NCBI GenBank assembly: GCA_037968855.1
Contig: JBBKWH010000002.1
Coordinates: 1-16,676, forward strand
DNA length: 16,676 bases
Direction: 5' to 3'
Origin: JBBKWH01 sp037968855
Lineage (GTDB): Bacteria; Pseudomonadota; Gammaproteobacteria; Pseudomonadales; Moraxellaceae
The translations under genes were made by a program, and so were the position numbers. Of this stretch, positions 1-7,396 are shown one piece after another. How positions within the stretch are numbered: position 1 is the first letter of the stretch; the number at the start of each line of letters is the position of its first letter. Under the pieces are notes generated by a model. That model saw only the letters and a list, made by a program, of their open reading frames with translations, searched no databases and was not told the origin of the DNA.

Positions 1-672
1 ACAGATACGCATGGCATCCGAGATGATTTGATCTTTATTCATGGTCATCAAGGGGCGATCCCAAATTTGGTAAAACGCCCGTACTGGACGTTTGCCTTGA
101 TGCTGTTGTTGCAGTGTCGACAGCCGCTGCCGAAACTGAGTGGCGGCCTGTTGCGCGGTCGCCGTCTTGCCGGTCAGTGTGCCCAAGCGCTCCATCACTG
201 TAGGCACATCGGCCAAGCGCTTAGAGCCATCATAAAACATCGGAATACCCAGCGCGGCAATCTTGGCTAGTTGTGCCGGTGGATTGCCAGTGTTCCATGC
301 CAAGATTAAATCGGGCTTTAGGGCGCGGATTTTTTCGAGGTCAATGCCGGTATAGCCACCAATCACTGGCACTTTGAGCGCTGCCGCAGGGTAGTCGCTA
401 TAGCTGACAGTACCAACAAGGGTCTGGCCTGCGCCAATCGCAAACAGGTCTTCGGTCAGGTGTGGCGCAAGGCTAATCACCCGTTGCGCGGGTTGAGCCA
501 GCACAATGCGCTGGTCTCGATCATCGGTGACGGCAATTGGCGCGTTGATTGATGTGTTGATTGGTTTGGCCCATGCCATGCCCGATGCTGTGAATAGCAG
601 TGCGGCCAGTGTCAGTTGATCCAGCAGCATGACTCGACCAGACAGTTTTTCTGCCATATCAGGCATTACCAT
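1..672 (-). CDS. btuF: Cobalamin-binding periplasmic protein BtuF (3' end outside window)
   Basis: Periplasmic vitamin B12-binding protein that would deliver cobalamin to a BtuCD ABC importer. 224 residues are visible in an open minus-strand frame that reaches the left edge without a stop. A signal peptide ending in GMAWA around residue 35 is followed by the class III solute-binding fold: RVISLAPHLTEDLFAIGAG at about 64-82, a YSDYP motif at 91-95, VIGGYTGIDLEKI at 103-115 and ALKPDLILAW at 117-126. These are typical of BtuF/TroA-like proteins. The first ATG (672) overlaps the btuR stop codon by seven bases; in-frame ATGs at 666, 657 and 630 are alternatives. The ATG at 657 keeps basic residues before the hydrophobic core; the one at 630 gives a short signal with no positive charge. 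Last visible gene of the B12 operon. btuC and btuD are not in the window. Family assignment is firm; the start is uncertain. Confidence 0.9.
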   Translation of the reverse strand, partial: MVMPDMAEKLSGRVMLLDQLTLAALLFTASGMAWAKPINTSINAPIAVTDDRDQRIVLAQPAQRVISLAPHLTEDLFAIGAGQTLVGTVSYSDYPAAALKVPVIGGYTGIDLEKIRALKPDLILAWNTGNPPAQLAKIAALGIPMFYDGSKRLADVPTVMERLGTLTGKTATAQQAATQFRQRLSTLQQQHQGKRPVRAFYQIWDRPLMTMNKDQIISDAMRIC

Positions 673-1286
673 TCCACGCCTTTTTGCGCTTTGATGCCAG
701 CATGAAAGGCGTGTTTGGTCGGTTGTAACTCGGTGATGGTATCGGCAATCTCTAACAGACCATCGGACGCTGCACGGCCCGTGACGACCACATGCTGCAT
801 GTCTGGACGAGCCAGCAAATCTCGCACAATCATCTCGCCGTCTAAATATTTATAGGTGATGGTATAGGTGAGTTCGTCTAATACCACCAGATCAAAACTA
901 GGATCTTGCAGCATGGCTTGTGCCGCAGCCCAGCCTGTTTCGGCGGAGCGAGTATCGGCTTCTCGGTTTTGCGTGTCCCATGTAAAGCCATCGCCCATCA
1001 CATGCCATGTCACGTTTGGATGGGCCGAAAAAAATGCCTCTTCGCCGGTATCAGTGCGGCCTTTAATAAACTGCACCACGCCAACCTTTAGACCATGCCC
1101 CAAGGCACGCGCGACCATGCCAAAGGCGGAGGAGGATTTACCCTTACCATTGCCGGTTAACACCAATAGCACGCCGGTATCCAGATCGGCGGAGGCGATT
1201 TTTTCATCCATTTGGGTTTTTTTGCGGGCAATGCGCTGGGCATAACGGGCTTCGGTGGCTGCATCAAACTGGCGTTGGCTTTGCAT
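666..1286 (-). CDS. btuR: ATP:corrinoid adenosyltransferase (BtuR/CobA/CobO)
   Basis: Cytoplasmic enzyme that moves the adenosyl group of ATP onto reduced corrinoids, making the adenosylated forms used in salvage and as coenzyme. 206 residues, close to the usual ~200. The nucleotide-binding loop GNGKGKSSS lies at 45-53, where the family has GNGKGKT; VVQFIKG follows at about 70-76, then the acidic strand VVLDELTYT, and the protein ends in the family's characteristic GIKAQKGVEW. The N-terminal ~35 residues are charged and variable, as usual. The ATG at 1286 has only a weak GAGAG-like ribosome site. The gene sits 40 bases after the aminotransferase gene and overlaps btuF by seven bases, so it is translated as part of the B12 operon. 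An ATP-binding protein of another function is very unlikely given the C-terminal motif. Confidence 0.96.
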   Translation of the reverse strand: MQSQRQFDAATEARYAQRIARKKTQMDEKIASADLDTGVLLVLTGNGKGKSSSAFGMVARALGHGLKVGVVQFIKGRTDTGEEAFFSAHPNVTWHVMGDGFTWDTQNREADTRSAETGWAAAQAMLQDPSFDLVVLDELTYTITYKYLDGEMIVRDLLARPDMQHVVVTGRAASDGLLEIADTITELQPTKHAFHAGIKAQKGVEW

Positions 1287-1326
1287 AGGTCATACTCTCA
1301 AAAAAGCTAAAAACGGATGATGTGCA

Positions 1327-2394
1327 TCACGCAACAGATTGCATCGCTTGGGTGATGCCGCTTAAAAATTTCGCTTGCTGCTGTGGCTGGATGAGCCCAA
1401 AGCGTAAGGCGCTAGGATATTCCAGCAAACGACACCAAATGTGCTGTTCGGCTAAGGCACGTTGTAAGGCAAAGGCACGTGGATGGGGGCACCAATGCAG
1501 CATGGGGTGTGGGCTACGATTGCTAAGGCCGACTTGCTTAAGCGTTGTGCTCATCCATTGATGGGCCATTTGAATACGCTCGCGCTGCTGGTCTTGCCAA
1601 ACCTGATCTACAAAAATTTGCGGGCCGACCCATTCGGCAATTCCGCTCACTGACCATAAGCCTAAGCGCCGTTGCAGCTGGTGTTTGAGTCGTCCTTCTA
1701 AGCCAGCAAAGCCCAAGCGCAAGCCAGCCAAGCCAAAAAACTTACCCACCGAACGCAGCACAATCAAGCCACCCATGCCAACGTCTGGCATCAAGCTGTG
1801 TTGCGGATCTAGATCGGCAAAGGCTTCATCAACAATCAGCCAGCCATCATGTCGTTGCAATTGTTTGTGCCATTGCTTGAGTTGTGCCGCAGGATATTGC
1901 TTGCCGGTGGGGTTATTGGGATTGACCACAATCAATACATCCAGATGATGCAAATGCGCTTCAATCTGATCGGCTTCTAGGCCAATCACCACATGACCAT
2001 GTTGTTGCCAGCACCAAGCATGCTCGGCATAACTGGGGGCCAAGATACCGACCCGACTACGCGTGCGTAGCGCGGGCAAGGCTTGGATCGCCGCTTGTGA
2101 TCCTGCCAGCGCCAACAGATGACTGGCCGAACAACCGTAATACAGGCTGGCCGTGCGTAGCAATTCGTCTTGTCGATCCGGCAAAGATTGCCAAACGGAC
2201 ATCGGTACATCGCCGAGTGGATAACTCTGTGGTGCAATACCGGTTGAGCAGTCAATCCACGTGTCGGCTGGACCACCGAACTGTTGGATGGCGCGCGCCA
2301 AGTCACCGCCATGTTGTGGGGCTTGTAAGGGTTGTAGTTGCTGTAGCTGCTGGATCGATGATGTGCCACCAAAAGCATGTAGCGCCTGTGTCAT
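1327..2394 (-). CDS. cobC: PLP aminotransferase-fold enzyme of cobalamin synthesis (CobC/CobD type, threonine-phosphate decarboxylase)
   Basis: Fold-type I PLP enzyme of the histidinol-phosphate aminotransferase group. In the cobalamin pathway this subgroup decarboxylates L-threonine O-3-phosphate to the aminopropanol phosphate arm that CbiB attaches. 355 residues. Visible motifs: WIDCSTGIAP at 46-55, NPNNPTG at 158-164, VDEAF at 188-192, and the PLP lysine K218 within RSVGKFFGLAGLRLGFAG (214-231), which matches the CobC version of the motif. The ATG at 2394 was chosen over an upstream start at 2463 because it has GGAGG nine bases ahead and forms an ATGA overlap with the cbiB stop. The upstream start would extend 73 bases into cbiB. 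Naming differs by organism: cobC in the Pseudomonas convention, cobD in Salmonella. This is not the Salmonella CobC phosphatase. Confidence 0.92.
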   Translation of the reverse strand: MTQALHAFGGTSSIQQLQQLQPLQAPQHGGDLARAIQQFGGPADTWIDCSTGIAPQSYPLGDVPMSVWQSLPDRQDELLRTASLYYGCSASHLLALAGSQAAIQALPALRTRSRVGILAPSYAEHAWCWQQHGHVVIGLEADQIEAHLHHLDVLIVVNPNNPTGKQYPAAQLKQWHKQLQRHDGWLIVDEAFADLDPQHSLMPDVGMGGLIVLRSVGKFFGLAGLRLGFAGLEGRLKHQLQRRLGLWSVSGIAEWVGPQIFVDQVWQDQQRERIQMAHQWMSTTLKQVGLSNRSPHPMLHWCPHPRAFALQRALAEQHIWCRLLEYPSALRFGLIQPQQQAKFLSGITQAMQSVA

Positions 2395-3365
2395 GATGAT
2401 CGTCCTCCAGTCATAATCGACCAGTGAGTGAGCAAAAAAGTTAGGCCAATCAGCCCTAACCAAAGCTGTAAACTGTGTTGAATTAGTCGTTGTGCTGCGA
2501 TGATCTGGTCAGGGTTTGCTGGACTGCCGCAACCCAGATCAGGCCGGATCTCAGTGTGACCGTCATATTGCGCTGCGCCACCAAGCTGGACCAGTAATGC
2601 ACCCGCACCACTGGCCATGACGACGCCAGCATTGGGGCTATCCCATGCGGAGGCTTGGCGAGACCAACAATTCAGGGCTGATCTGGTGTGACCAACGAGG
2701 GCGTAGCTAAGAGCCGTTAGCCGTGCCGGTAGCCAGTTGATCAGATCATCACTACGCGCCGCGATGCGGCCAAAGGTCAAGAAGCGGCTGTTTTTATAGC
2801 CCCACATGGCATCTAGGGTATTTACCGCTCGATGCATCAACACCAATTCGGCGGCCAGACCCAATGGCATACCAACCACAAACCAAAACAGACTGGCAAA
2901 AATGGCATCTGCACCATTTTCGAGTGTGGTTTCAATGGTGGCGCGGGCAATGCCTTGTTCATCTAAGGCTGCGGTATCGCGGCTGACGATCCGGCTTAAC
3001 GCCCAGCGTGCAGTGGTCAGATCCTGTTGTTGTAATGGCTTAACCACCGCGCTGACATGTTGCTGCAAACTCTTGCCGCCCAAGGCCAACCATAATGCCA
3101 AGGCATCCATGAGCCACGACGGCATGGGCAATAGCGCTTTGCCCACATGGATCGCCGTGACGACCGCACCGACCATGATCAACCACGCCAATGCACCTGT
3201 TGCAATGGATCGGTATGGCGTGGTGAGGCTAGTATTGAGTCGCCGCTCTAAGTATTGTGCAGCGCGGCCAAAACCGACCAGTGGATGCCAGCGTGTTGGC
3301 TCGCCTAAGTAGCGATCCATCAGTACGGCAATTGGCAAGGCCAGCCAGATCGGGTTAATCAGCAT
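2391..3365 (-). CDS. cbiB: Adenosylcobinamide-phosphate synthase CbiB (CobD)
   Basis: Integral inner-membrane enzyme that joins adenosylcobyric acid to aminopropanol (phosphate), giving adenosylcobinamide (phosphate). 324 residues, usual for the family. Characteristic segments: DRYLGEPTRWHPLVGFG at 17-33, SRDT at 128-131, ETTLENGADAIFASLFWF at 145-162, NTLDAMWGYKN at 182-192, DDLINWLPARL at 206-216 and SPNAG at 243-247. Several hydrophobic membrane segments are visible, near 5-15, 55-75, 84-96, 155-175 and 298-313. The ATG at 3365 was chosen because the conserved protein begins right there; a longer frame to 3467 would extend 113 bases into cobT. The chosen start still overlaps cobT by 11 bases, and no strong ribosome site is visible, which suggests translation coupled to cobT. 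It works with the adjacent aminotransferase. Confidence 0.95.
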   Translation of the reverse strand: MLINPIWLALPIAVLMDRYLGEPTRWHPLVGFGRAAQYLERRLNTSLTTPYRSIATGALAWLIMVGAVVTAIHVGKALLPMPSWLMDALALWLALGGKSLQQHVSAVVKPLQQQDLTTARWALSRIVSRDTAALDEQGIARATIETTLENGADAIFASLFWFVVGMPLGLAAELVLMHRAVNTLDAMWGYKNSRFLTFGRIAARSDDLINWLPARLTALSYALVGHTRSALNCWSRQASAWDSPNAGVVMASGAGALLVQLGGAAQYDGHTEIRPDLGCGSPANPDQIIAAQRLIQHSLQLWLGLIGLTFLLTHWSIMTGGRSS

Positions 3366-4419
3366 CGTGTAAATGCCGTGTGCTGACCGCAGCATCAGCA
3401 AAGGTGGCCATTTGGCCATGCAGTGCACAAGCCATTTGTAGGAGTGGCCATGCCGTTGCTGCCCCACTGCCTTCGCCCAGTCGCATCTGTAACTGGAGGA
3501 CAGGCTCGGCCTCTAGCGCATACAACACCCGACGATGTGCTTGCTCGGCGGAGACATGACCAAATAATAACCAGCCGCTGACATCCGGTTGCAAGCGACT
3601 GGCAGCCAATGCTGCCACACTACAAATAAAACCATCAACAATCACGGGCAGACCTGCTTGCGCTGCGGCGATATAAGCACCCGCCAATGCTGCAATCTCA
3701 AAACCACCAAAGGTACGTAACACTTCCCACGTCGCCGTACGTTTGAGGTGATGATGGTCAACCGCTTGCTCAATCAGCATGGCTTTGCGACTAATGCCCG
3801 CATGGGTTAATCCAGTGCCTGCGCCGGTCATATCGGTTGCTGAAGCATTCAGCCAAACACAGGCCAAAGCACTTGCGCTGGCGGTATTGCCAATACCCAT
3901 TTCGCCACCAATAAAGGCATCTGCTCCGGCAGAGAGCGCACGGCCCACGGCTGCACGGCCAGCGGTTAAGGCATGAGTCAGTTGTTCATCAGTCATGGCC
4001 GCTTGGCTCAAAAAGCTGTGCGTGCCTTGCGCTGTTTTGTCCTGCACCACGCCAATAAATGCTGAGGTATCGCCTGCTACGCCAACATCGACCACTTCAA
4101 ACATTGCGCCAATTTGTCGAGATAGCACGCAAATTGCTGCGCCGCCTTGGGCAAAGTTGGCGACCATTTGTAAGGTGACTTCTTGTGGAAATGCCGATAC
4201 ACCGCTACTGGCAATGCCATGATCGGCTGCAAAAATACTGATATAAGGGGTGTTGAGCGTAGGGCAGACCTGTCCTTGCATCCCCGCGAGTTTGACCACA
4301 ATGCTTTCGAGCACGCCTAAAGACCCAGCAGGTTTGGTTAGGGTTTGTTGTCGGGCCTGTGCATCAGCTTGCGCTTGCGTGTCGAGTGCCTGAACGGGAT
4401 CACACCACCATTGGCTCAT
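3355..4419 (-). CDS. cobT: Nicotinate-nucleotide:dimethylbenzimidazole phosphoribosyltransferase CobT
   Basis: Activates the lower ligand base: it transfers phosphoribose from nicotinate mononucleotide to 5,6-dimethylbenzimidazole (or a related base), giving the alpha-ribotide for nucleotide-loop assembly. 354 residues, matching the family's ~350. Motifs: LTKPAGSLGVLE at 27-38, FAADHGIA at 63-70, GGEMGIGNT at 171-179, the glycine-rich TGAGTGLTHAG at 198-208, VDGFICSVAAL at 261-271, and RLGEGSGAA at 313-321, whose E316 aligns with the family's catalytic glutamate. The ATG at 4419 was preferred to an in-frame TTG at 4443 because an AAGAGA ribosome-like site precedes it and the protein then begins at the usual point. 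That site lies in a 10-base palindrome (4421-4430). It follows cobU after 108 bases and overlaps cbiB. Confidence 0.96.
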   Translation of the reverse strand: MSQWWCDPVQALDTQAQADAQARQQTLTKPAGSLGVLESIVVKLAGMQGQVCPTLNTPYISIFAADHGIASSGVSAFPQEVTLQMVANFAQGGAAICVLSRQIGAMFEVVDVGVAGDTSAFIGVVQDKTAQGTHSFLSQAAMTDEQLTHALTAGRAAVGRALSAGADAFIGGEMGIGNTASASALACVWLNASATDMTGAGTGLTHAGISRKAMLIEQAVDHHHLKRTATWEVLRTFGGFEIAALAGAYIAAAQAGLPVIVDGFICSVAALAASRLQPDVSGWLLFGHVSAEQAHRRVLYALEAEPVLQLQMRLGEGSGAATAWPLLQMACALHGQMATFADAAVSTRHLHDAD

Positions 4420-4420
4420 G

Positions 4421-4430
4421 AGAGATCTCT
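4421..4430. repeat. 10-base palindrome over the cobT ribosome site
   Basis: AGAGATCTCT is a perfect palindrome one base upstream of the chosen cobT ATG and includes the AGAGA that best resembles its ribosome-binding site. The surrounding 108-base gap between cobU and cobT (4420-4527) is the longest spacing in the operon. It contains only weak short inverted repeats and no convincing promoter. A short palindrome like this can arise by chance. Confidence 0.3.
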
Positions 4431-4527
4431 TTGCTTGATTCAAAACATTACTACGTCAACAAACACAGCATTCAAAACAGTGTTATGGATATCATGAAGA
4501 CTGCTGCCATGATGACGCGCTGATGCG

Positions 4528-5082
4528 TTAGTCATCTTTGATCACCATCGGAATACCTGCCACAACCAATACCACTTGATTGACCACAGCGGCAATCTGC
4601 TGATGTAAGCGTCCGGCTTCATCACGAAACCGCCGCGCCATCGCGTTATCCGGCACAATACCAAAGCCCACTTCATTGCTGACCAATAACAAGCGACGGT
4701 TTGAGCATTGGGTCAACTGCTCAAGCTGGGTAAAAAAAGCCGCGCGCTCGGCCAGCCATTCGGCTGAATCAAGCCCTTGTGCATCAAGACACAGCCAGTT
4801 GGATAGCCAAAGGGTTAGACAGTCCACCACCAGCAATGTGGCAGTGGATTGTGCGAGTGCATCTGAGAGCACAAGTGGAGATTCGATAGTGGCCCAATCG
4901 GTTGGCCTTTCGGCCTTGTGATGATCAATGCGTTGCTGCATCTCGGCATCGTAGGCTTGGGCAGTGGCAATCCAGCACACGGTATTAGTCGATGGCAAGA
5001 TCGTGGTGTGCTGTAAGGCCTGCTGTAATGCGTAGTGACTTTTGCCACTACGCGCACCACCCAAAATCAACGTTGTACTCAT
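4528..5082 (-). CDS. cobU: Adenosylcobinamide kinase / adenosylcobinamide-phosphate guanylyltransferase CobU (CobP)
   Basis: Bifunctional cytoplasmic enzyme of nucleotide-loop assembly: phosphorylates adenosylcobinamide and then adds GMP from GTP to give AdoCbi-GDP, the substrate of cobalamin synthase. 184 residues, the usual size. Motifs: P-loop GGARSGKS at 8-15; paired histidines H54/H55 in RIDHHKAERP, the region of the guanylylated histidine; the Walker B-like strand LLVVDCLTLWLSNW at 83-96; SNEVGFGIVP at 135-144; and AGRLHQQIA at 156-164. ATG at 5082 has a GAG ten bases upstream. It begins 20 bases after the btuB stop, so it is in the riboswitch-controlled transcript. All conserved family segments are present. 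Its expected partner, cobS, is not in the window. Confidence 0.96.
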   Translation of the reverse strand: MSTTLILGGARSGKSHYALQQALQHTTILPSTNTVCWIATAQAYDAEMQQRIDHHKAERPTDWATIESPLVLSDALAQSTATLLVVDCLTLWLSNWLCLDAQGLDSAEWLAERAAFFTQLEQLTQCSNRRLLLVSNEVGFGIVPDNAMARRFRDEAGRLHQQIAAVVNQVVLVVAGIPMVIKDD

Positions 5083-5102
5083 TAAGGCACTCGCATCAGT
5101 GC

Positions 5103-6992
5103 TTACAGTTTTGGCGTGTAAGTCAGGGTCAGCAAACCGTTAAAGCCCAGTGTGCCGTAGCCTTTGACCTGCTCATAATCTTTGTCCAGCAGGTTGTTAA
5201 GACGTACACCAATCTGCCATTCAGGGCTTAAGGTGACGGTGCTAGCAATGTTGACTAGGGCATAACCAGCCAAGCGCTTGCTGTTACTGGCATTGTCAAA
5301 ACGCTTGCCGACCGCTTGCACTTCTAAACGGCTGGTCAGGTCTTTTTGATGAAAACCCGCATAGATTAAGCCGCTGTTTTTGGCCCGACGTGCCAATTGT
5401 TTGCCATCGGTGGCGGTACCAGAGTCATCTGTGGCATCCAGATAATCGTAGCTAAAGCCAGCTTGCAGCGCGTCCTGCTGCCAGTCGCTGGTTAAAGTCA
5501 GACCTTGTAGACGTGCTTTGCCGATATTGGCGGGGCCAAAAATGGATGAGTCATACTGAATCAGGTTTTTAACCTCATTGCGGTACACCGTCAGGCGACT
5601 CGTGAACGCCGTGTTTTTAAAGGCTGCATACAGTTCGTTGCTGCGCGACTCTTCAGGCTTGAGCGTTGCAATGCCATAAAAAGGGTAATACAACTCGTTA
5701 AAGCTTGGTGCGCGGAAGCCGGTGCCATGTACCGCACCAATAGTCAGGGCTTGACTGAGATCTTGACTGGCTGCCAGCGAGTAGGTGGTTTGATCGCCGT
5801 ATTGTGAATTGTCGTCGTAGCGTAGATTGGTTTGGAGATGGCTGGCACCATAGTTGCCCAAATATCCGGCCAGTGCGCTATACACTTTACGCTGGGTAGT
5901 GGCAAAGTCTTCGGTTGAGTCAATCCGTTGGCGTAAGGCTTCTGCACCAACACTGACTGTGCCTGTTGGAACAATAAGATTGTTATGAATTGTCAGTTGG
6001 TCTTGGGTGGTTTTAAAGGTGCTGGTGACATCGGCATAGTTATCTGCCGCGACTGGGGTAAAACTGTCGCTATCGTCAATGCTGCGTGACAATTGAACAT
6101 GGCTGCTTAGCGTATTAGAAATCTCAATCTGATTCCACAGGCTAAATACGGCATTGTGGCCTTTACTGCGGTAATCATAGCTTTGTGCTACAGCATTATA
6201 ATCGGCATCGTAGCCGGATGCATCGTAGTGGTTTTCGACATCGGCATACAACAGGTTGGCACCGACTTGATAGGTTGGTGTGATCTGTTGTTGCACACTG
6301 GCGCTGATGCTGTTGTTTTCGTAGCCATCGTCATCGCCATAAAACATGCTGCTCTTACGATCAACAATCGCACTAGTCCCGTCGGTTTTGCTATGCGACA
6401 GATTGATCGAACCGCGTGTCTCACCGATTTGACCGCTGATGCCCGCATTGGCTTGTTGCGTGCCATAGTTGCCTGCACCGACGCTGACGTGCGCTTCAGG
6501 AGCTTTGTGGCCTTGACGGGTAAAAATTTGAATCACCCCACCAATCGCATCTGCACCATACAAGCTAGCCGCTGGCCCGCGCAAAATCTCAACCCGTTCA
6601 ATCTGATCGGCTGGAATATGCTCAAGCGCGGCACTGCCGGAGGTGGCCGAACCATAACGCACACCATCAATCAACACCAAGGTTTGCGACGCATTGGCCC
6701 CACGCAAAAACACGCTGCTGGTTTTGCCTGCGCCGCCATTGGTGGCAATCTGCACACCGGCTTGCACTTGCAACGCATTCAGCACGCTTTCGCCTTGATA
6801 GCGATCTAAGGTCTGGCGATCAATGACTGTGACATCACCAATCACATCTTTGAGTGGTTGCGGTGTGCGGCTAGCAGTAATAACCATGACCGGCATCTGA
6901 TCGGCATCAGTGCTGGCTGAGTCGGCGGCATAGATAGGAAGGGCCGGTAGCGAGAGGGCTAAAGGCAAAAAACGCACAAATGACTTAGACAA
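5103..6992 (-). CDS. btuB: TonB-dependent vitamin B12 outer-membrane receptor BtuB (TTG start)
   Basis: Outer-membrane beta-barrel that imports cobalamin using TonB energy. 629 residues from the proposed start, close to the E. coli protein (614). A signal peptide (MSKSFVRFLPLALSLPALPIYA, cut after about residue 22) precedes a TonB-box-like MPVMVITA at 33-40, then the plug domain with SVFLRGANASQTLVLIDG at 93-110, IERVEILRGPAASLYG at 131-146 and GGVIQIFT at 151-158, then a long barrel. The TTG at 6992 is preferred: GGAG lies nine bases upstream and the product begins directly with a classical signal peptide. An open frame with an ATG at 7145 would add 51 leader residues ahead of the signal, which is unlikely. 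The protein ends in TLTYTPKL; a terminal Leu instead of the usual aromatic residue is unusual. Riboswitch and position identify the substrate as cobalamin. Confidence 0.93.
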   Translation of the reverse strand: MSKSFVRFLPLALSLPALPIYAADSASTDADQMPVMVITASRTPQPLKDVIGDVTVIDRQTLDRYQGESVLNALQVQAGVQIATNGGAGKTSSVFLRGANASQTLVLIDGVRYGSATSGSAALEHIPADQIERVEILRGPAASLYGADAIGGVIQIFTRQGHKAPEAHVSVGAGNYGTQQANAGISGQIGETRGSINLSHSKTDGTSAIVDRKSSMFYGDDDGYENNSISASVQQQITPTYQVGANLLYADVENHYDASGYDADYNAVAQSYDYRSKGHNAVFSLWNQIEISNTLSSHVQLSRSIDDSDSFTPVAADNYADVTSTFKTTQDQLTIHNNLIVPTGTVSVGAEALRQRIDSTEDFATTQRKVYSALAGYLGNYGASHLQTNLRYDDNSQYGDQTTYSLAASQDLSQALTIGAVHGTGFRAPSFNELYYPFYGIATLKPEESRSNELYAAFKNTAFTSRLTVYRNEVKNLIQYDSSIFGPANIGKARLQGLTLTSDWQQDALQAGFSYDYLDATDDSGTATDGKQLARRAKNSGLIYAGFHQKDLTSRLEVQAVGKRFDNASNSKRLAGYALVNIASTVTLSPEWQIGVRLNNLLDKDYEQVKGYGTLGFNGLLTLTYTPKL

Positions 6993-7016
6993 GATAACAG
7001 TCTCCACAGACCACGC

Positions 7017-7118
7017 CCGCTGCATGGCAACATTAAGGGTGGCGACTGGGGGACGAATAAAGCAGGCAAAACCAATGCACAGCGGAAAAGATGCATGGTG
7101 ACTCACCCGCTGCGTGCA
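7017..7118 (-). promoter_or_regulatory. btuB leader with alternative stems (possible expression platform)
   Basis: Three minus-strand segments between the riboswitch and btuB are mutually complementary: A at 7107-7118 and C at 7017-7027 can each pair with the same central segment B (7072-7085). A-B pairs ten bases with a two-base bulge. B-C pairs twelve bases with two single-base bulges and ends about 12 bases before the btuB ribosome site at 7002-7005. The pairings exclude each other, as expected for a switching leader. The role is inferred from complementarity only. Confidence 0.4.
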
Positions 7119-7136
7119 CCCTGCCGCGCGACAATG

Positions 7137-7156
7137 CTTGATCATGAGTGATCAAG
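7137..7156 (-). promoter_or_regulatory. 8-bp hairpin directly after the riboswitch
   Basis: On the minus strand CTTGATCA and TGATCAAG form a perfect eight-base stem with a four-base loop (CTCA), five bases after the riboswitch's conserved 3' box. No U-run follows, so it is not a simple intrinsic terminator. It could pause RNA polymerase or insulate the aptamer from the leader. Confidence 0.45.
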
Positions 7157-7157
7157 G

Positions 7158-7300
7158 CCAAGGCCGGTCTCCGGACTTACCCGACAGATCATCGCCTTCC
7201 CACACCATGGTGCAGTGGCGTTACAGATGATCTCTATACAGGTTTACCGTTGCAGGGGCAGTAGCGGTATTTCACCGCTTTCCCGTTTAACCGCGCAGTC
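7158..7300 (-). promoter_or_regulatory. Cobalamin riboswitch
   Basis: A complete adenosylcobalamin-class aptamer reads on the minus strand toward btuB. Conserved pieces in order: GGGAA near 7280-7284; the hairpin CGGTGAAATACCG (7265-7277); TGCCCCTGCAACGGTAA (7244-7260); GCCACTG (7213-7219); GGGAAGGCG following it; and the 3' B12 box TAAGTCCGGAGACCGGCC (7162-7179). GATCATC and GATGATC form a long-range stem around the GCCACTG arm. High cobalamin should reduce expression of the downstream operon. The 3' box is about 170 bases from the btuB start, so the control step lies in the intervening leader. The outer limits are approximate. Confidence 0.96.
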
Positions 7301-7303
7301 TAT

Positions 7304-7309
7304 TTAATA
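7304..7309 (-). promoter_or_regulatory. Possible -10 box of the B12 operon
   Basis: TATTAA on the minus strand lies just upstream of the riboswitch's first conserved bases, in an AT-rich patch (ATATTAAATA) within otherwise GC-rich sequence. No good -35 box is visible at the right distance, so this is a positional suggestion only. Confidence 0.3.
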
Positions 7310-7396
7310 TGAACTGAGTCGCAGCACCGTGGCGGCGCGGATGGTAGCAGGTTGTTAGAGTGGATGCTAGAAGTGCTGCCGATTGATGGATTGACA

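Noticed and set aside
2395..2463. Upstream start for the aminotransferase gene
   Set aside because: It would read a further 70 bases into cbiB; the ATG at 2394 has a strong GGAGG and forms a normal ATGA overlap.
2806..3312. 168-codon plus-strand frame opposite cbiB
   Set aside because: Antisense to a gene with clear conserved motifs; no start signal or domain.
6156..6809. 217-codon plus-strand frame opposite btuB
   Set aside because: Runs antisense through the middle of a well-supported receptor gene, has no ribosome site, and its composition mirrors the btuB codons; a shadow frame.
7321..7379. Seven-base inverted repeat GCAGCAC/GTGCTGC upstream of the riboswitch
   Set aside because: Short arms 45 bases apart in GC-rich sequence; not strong enough to call an operator.
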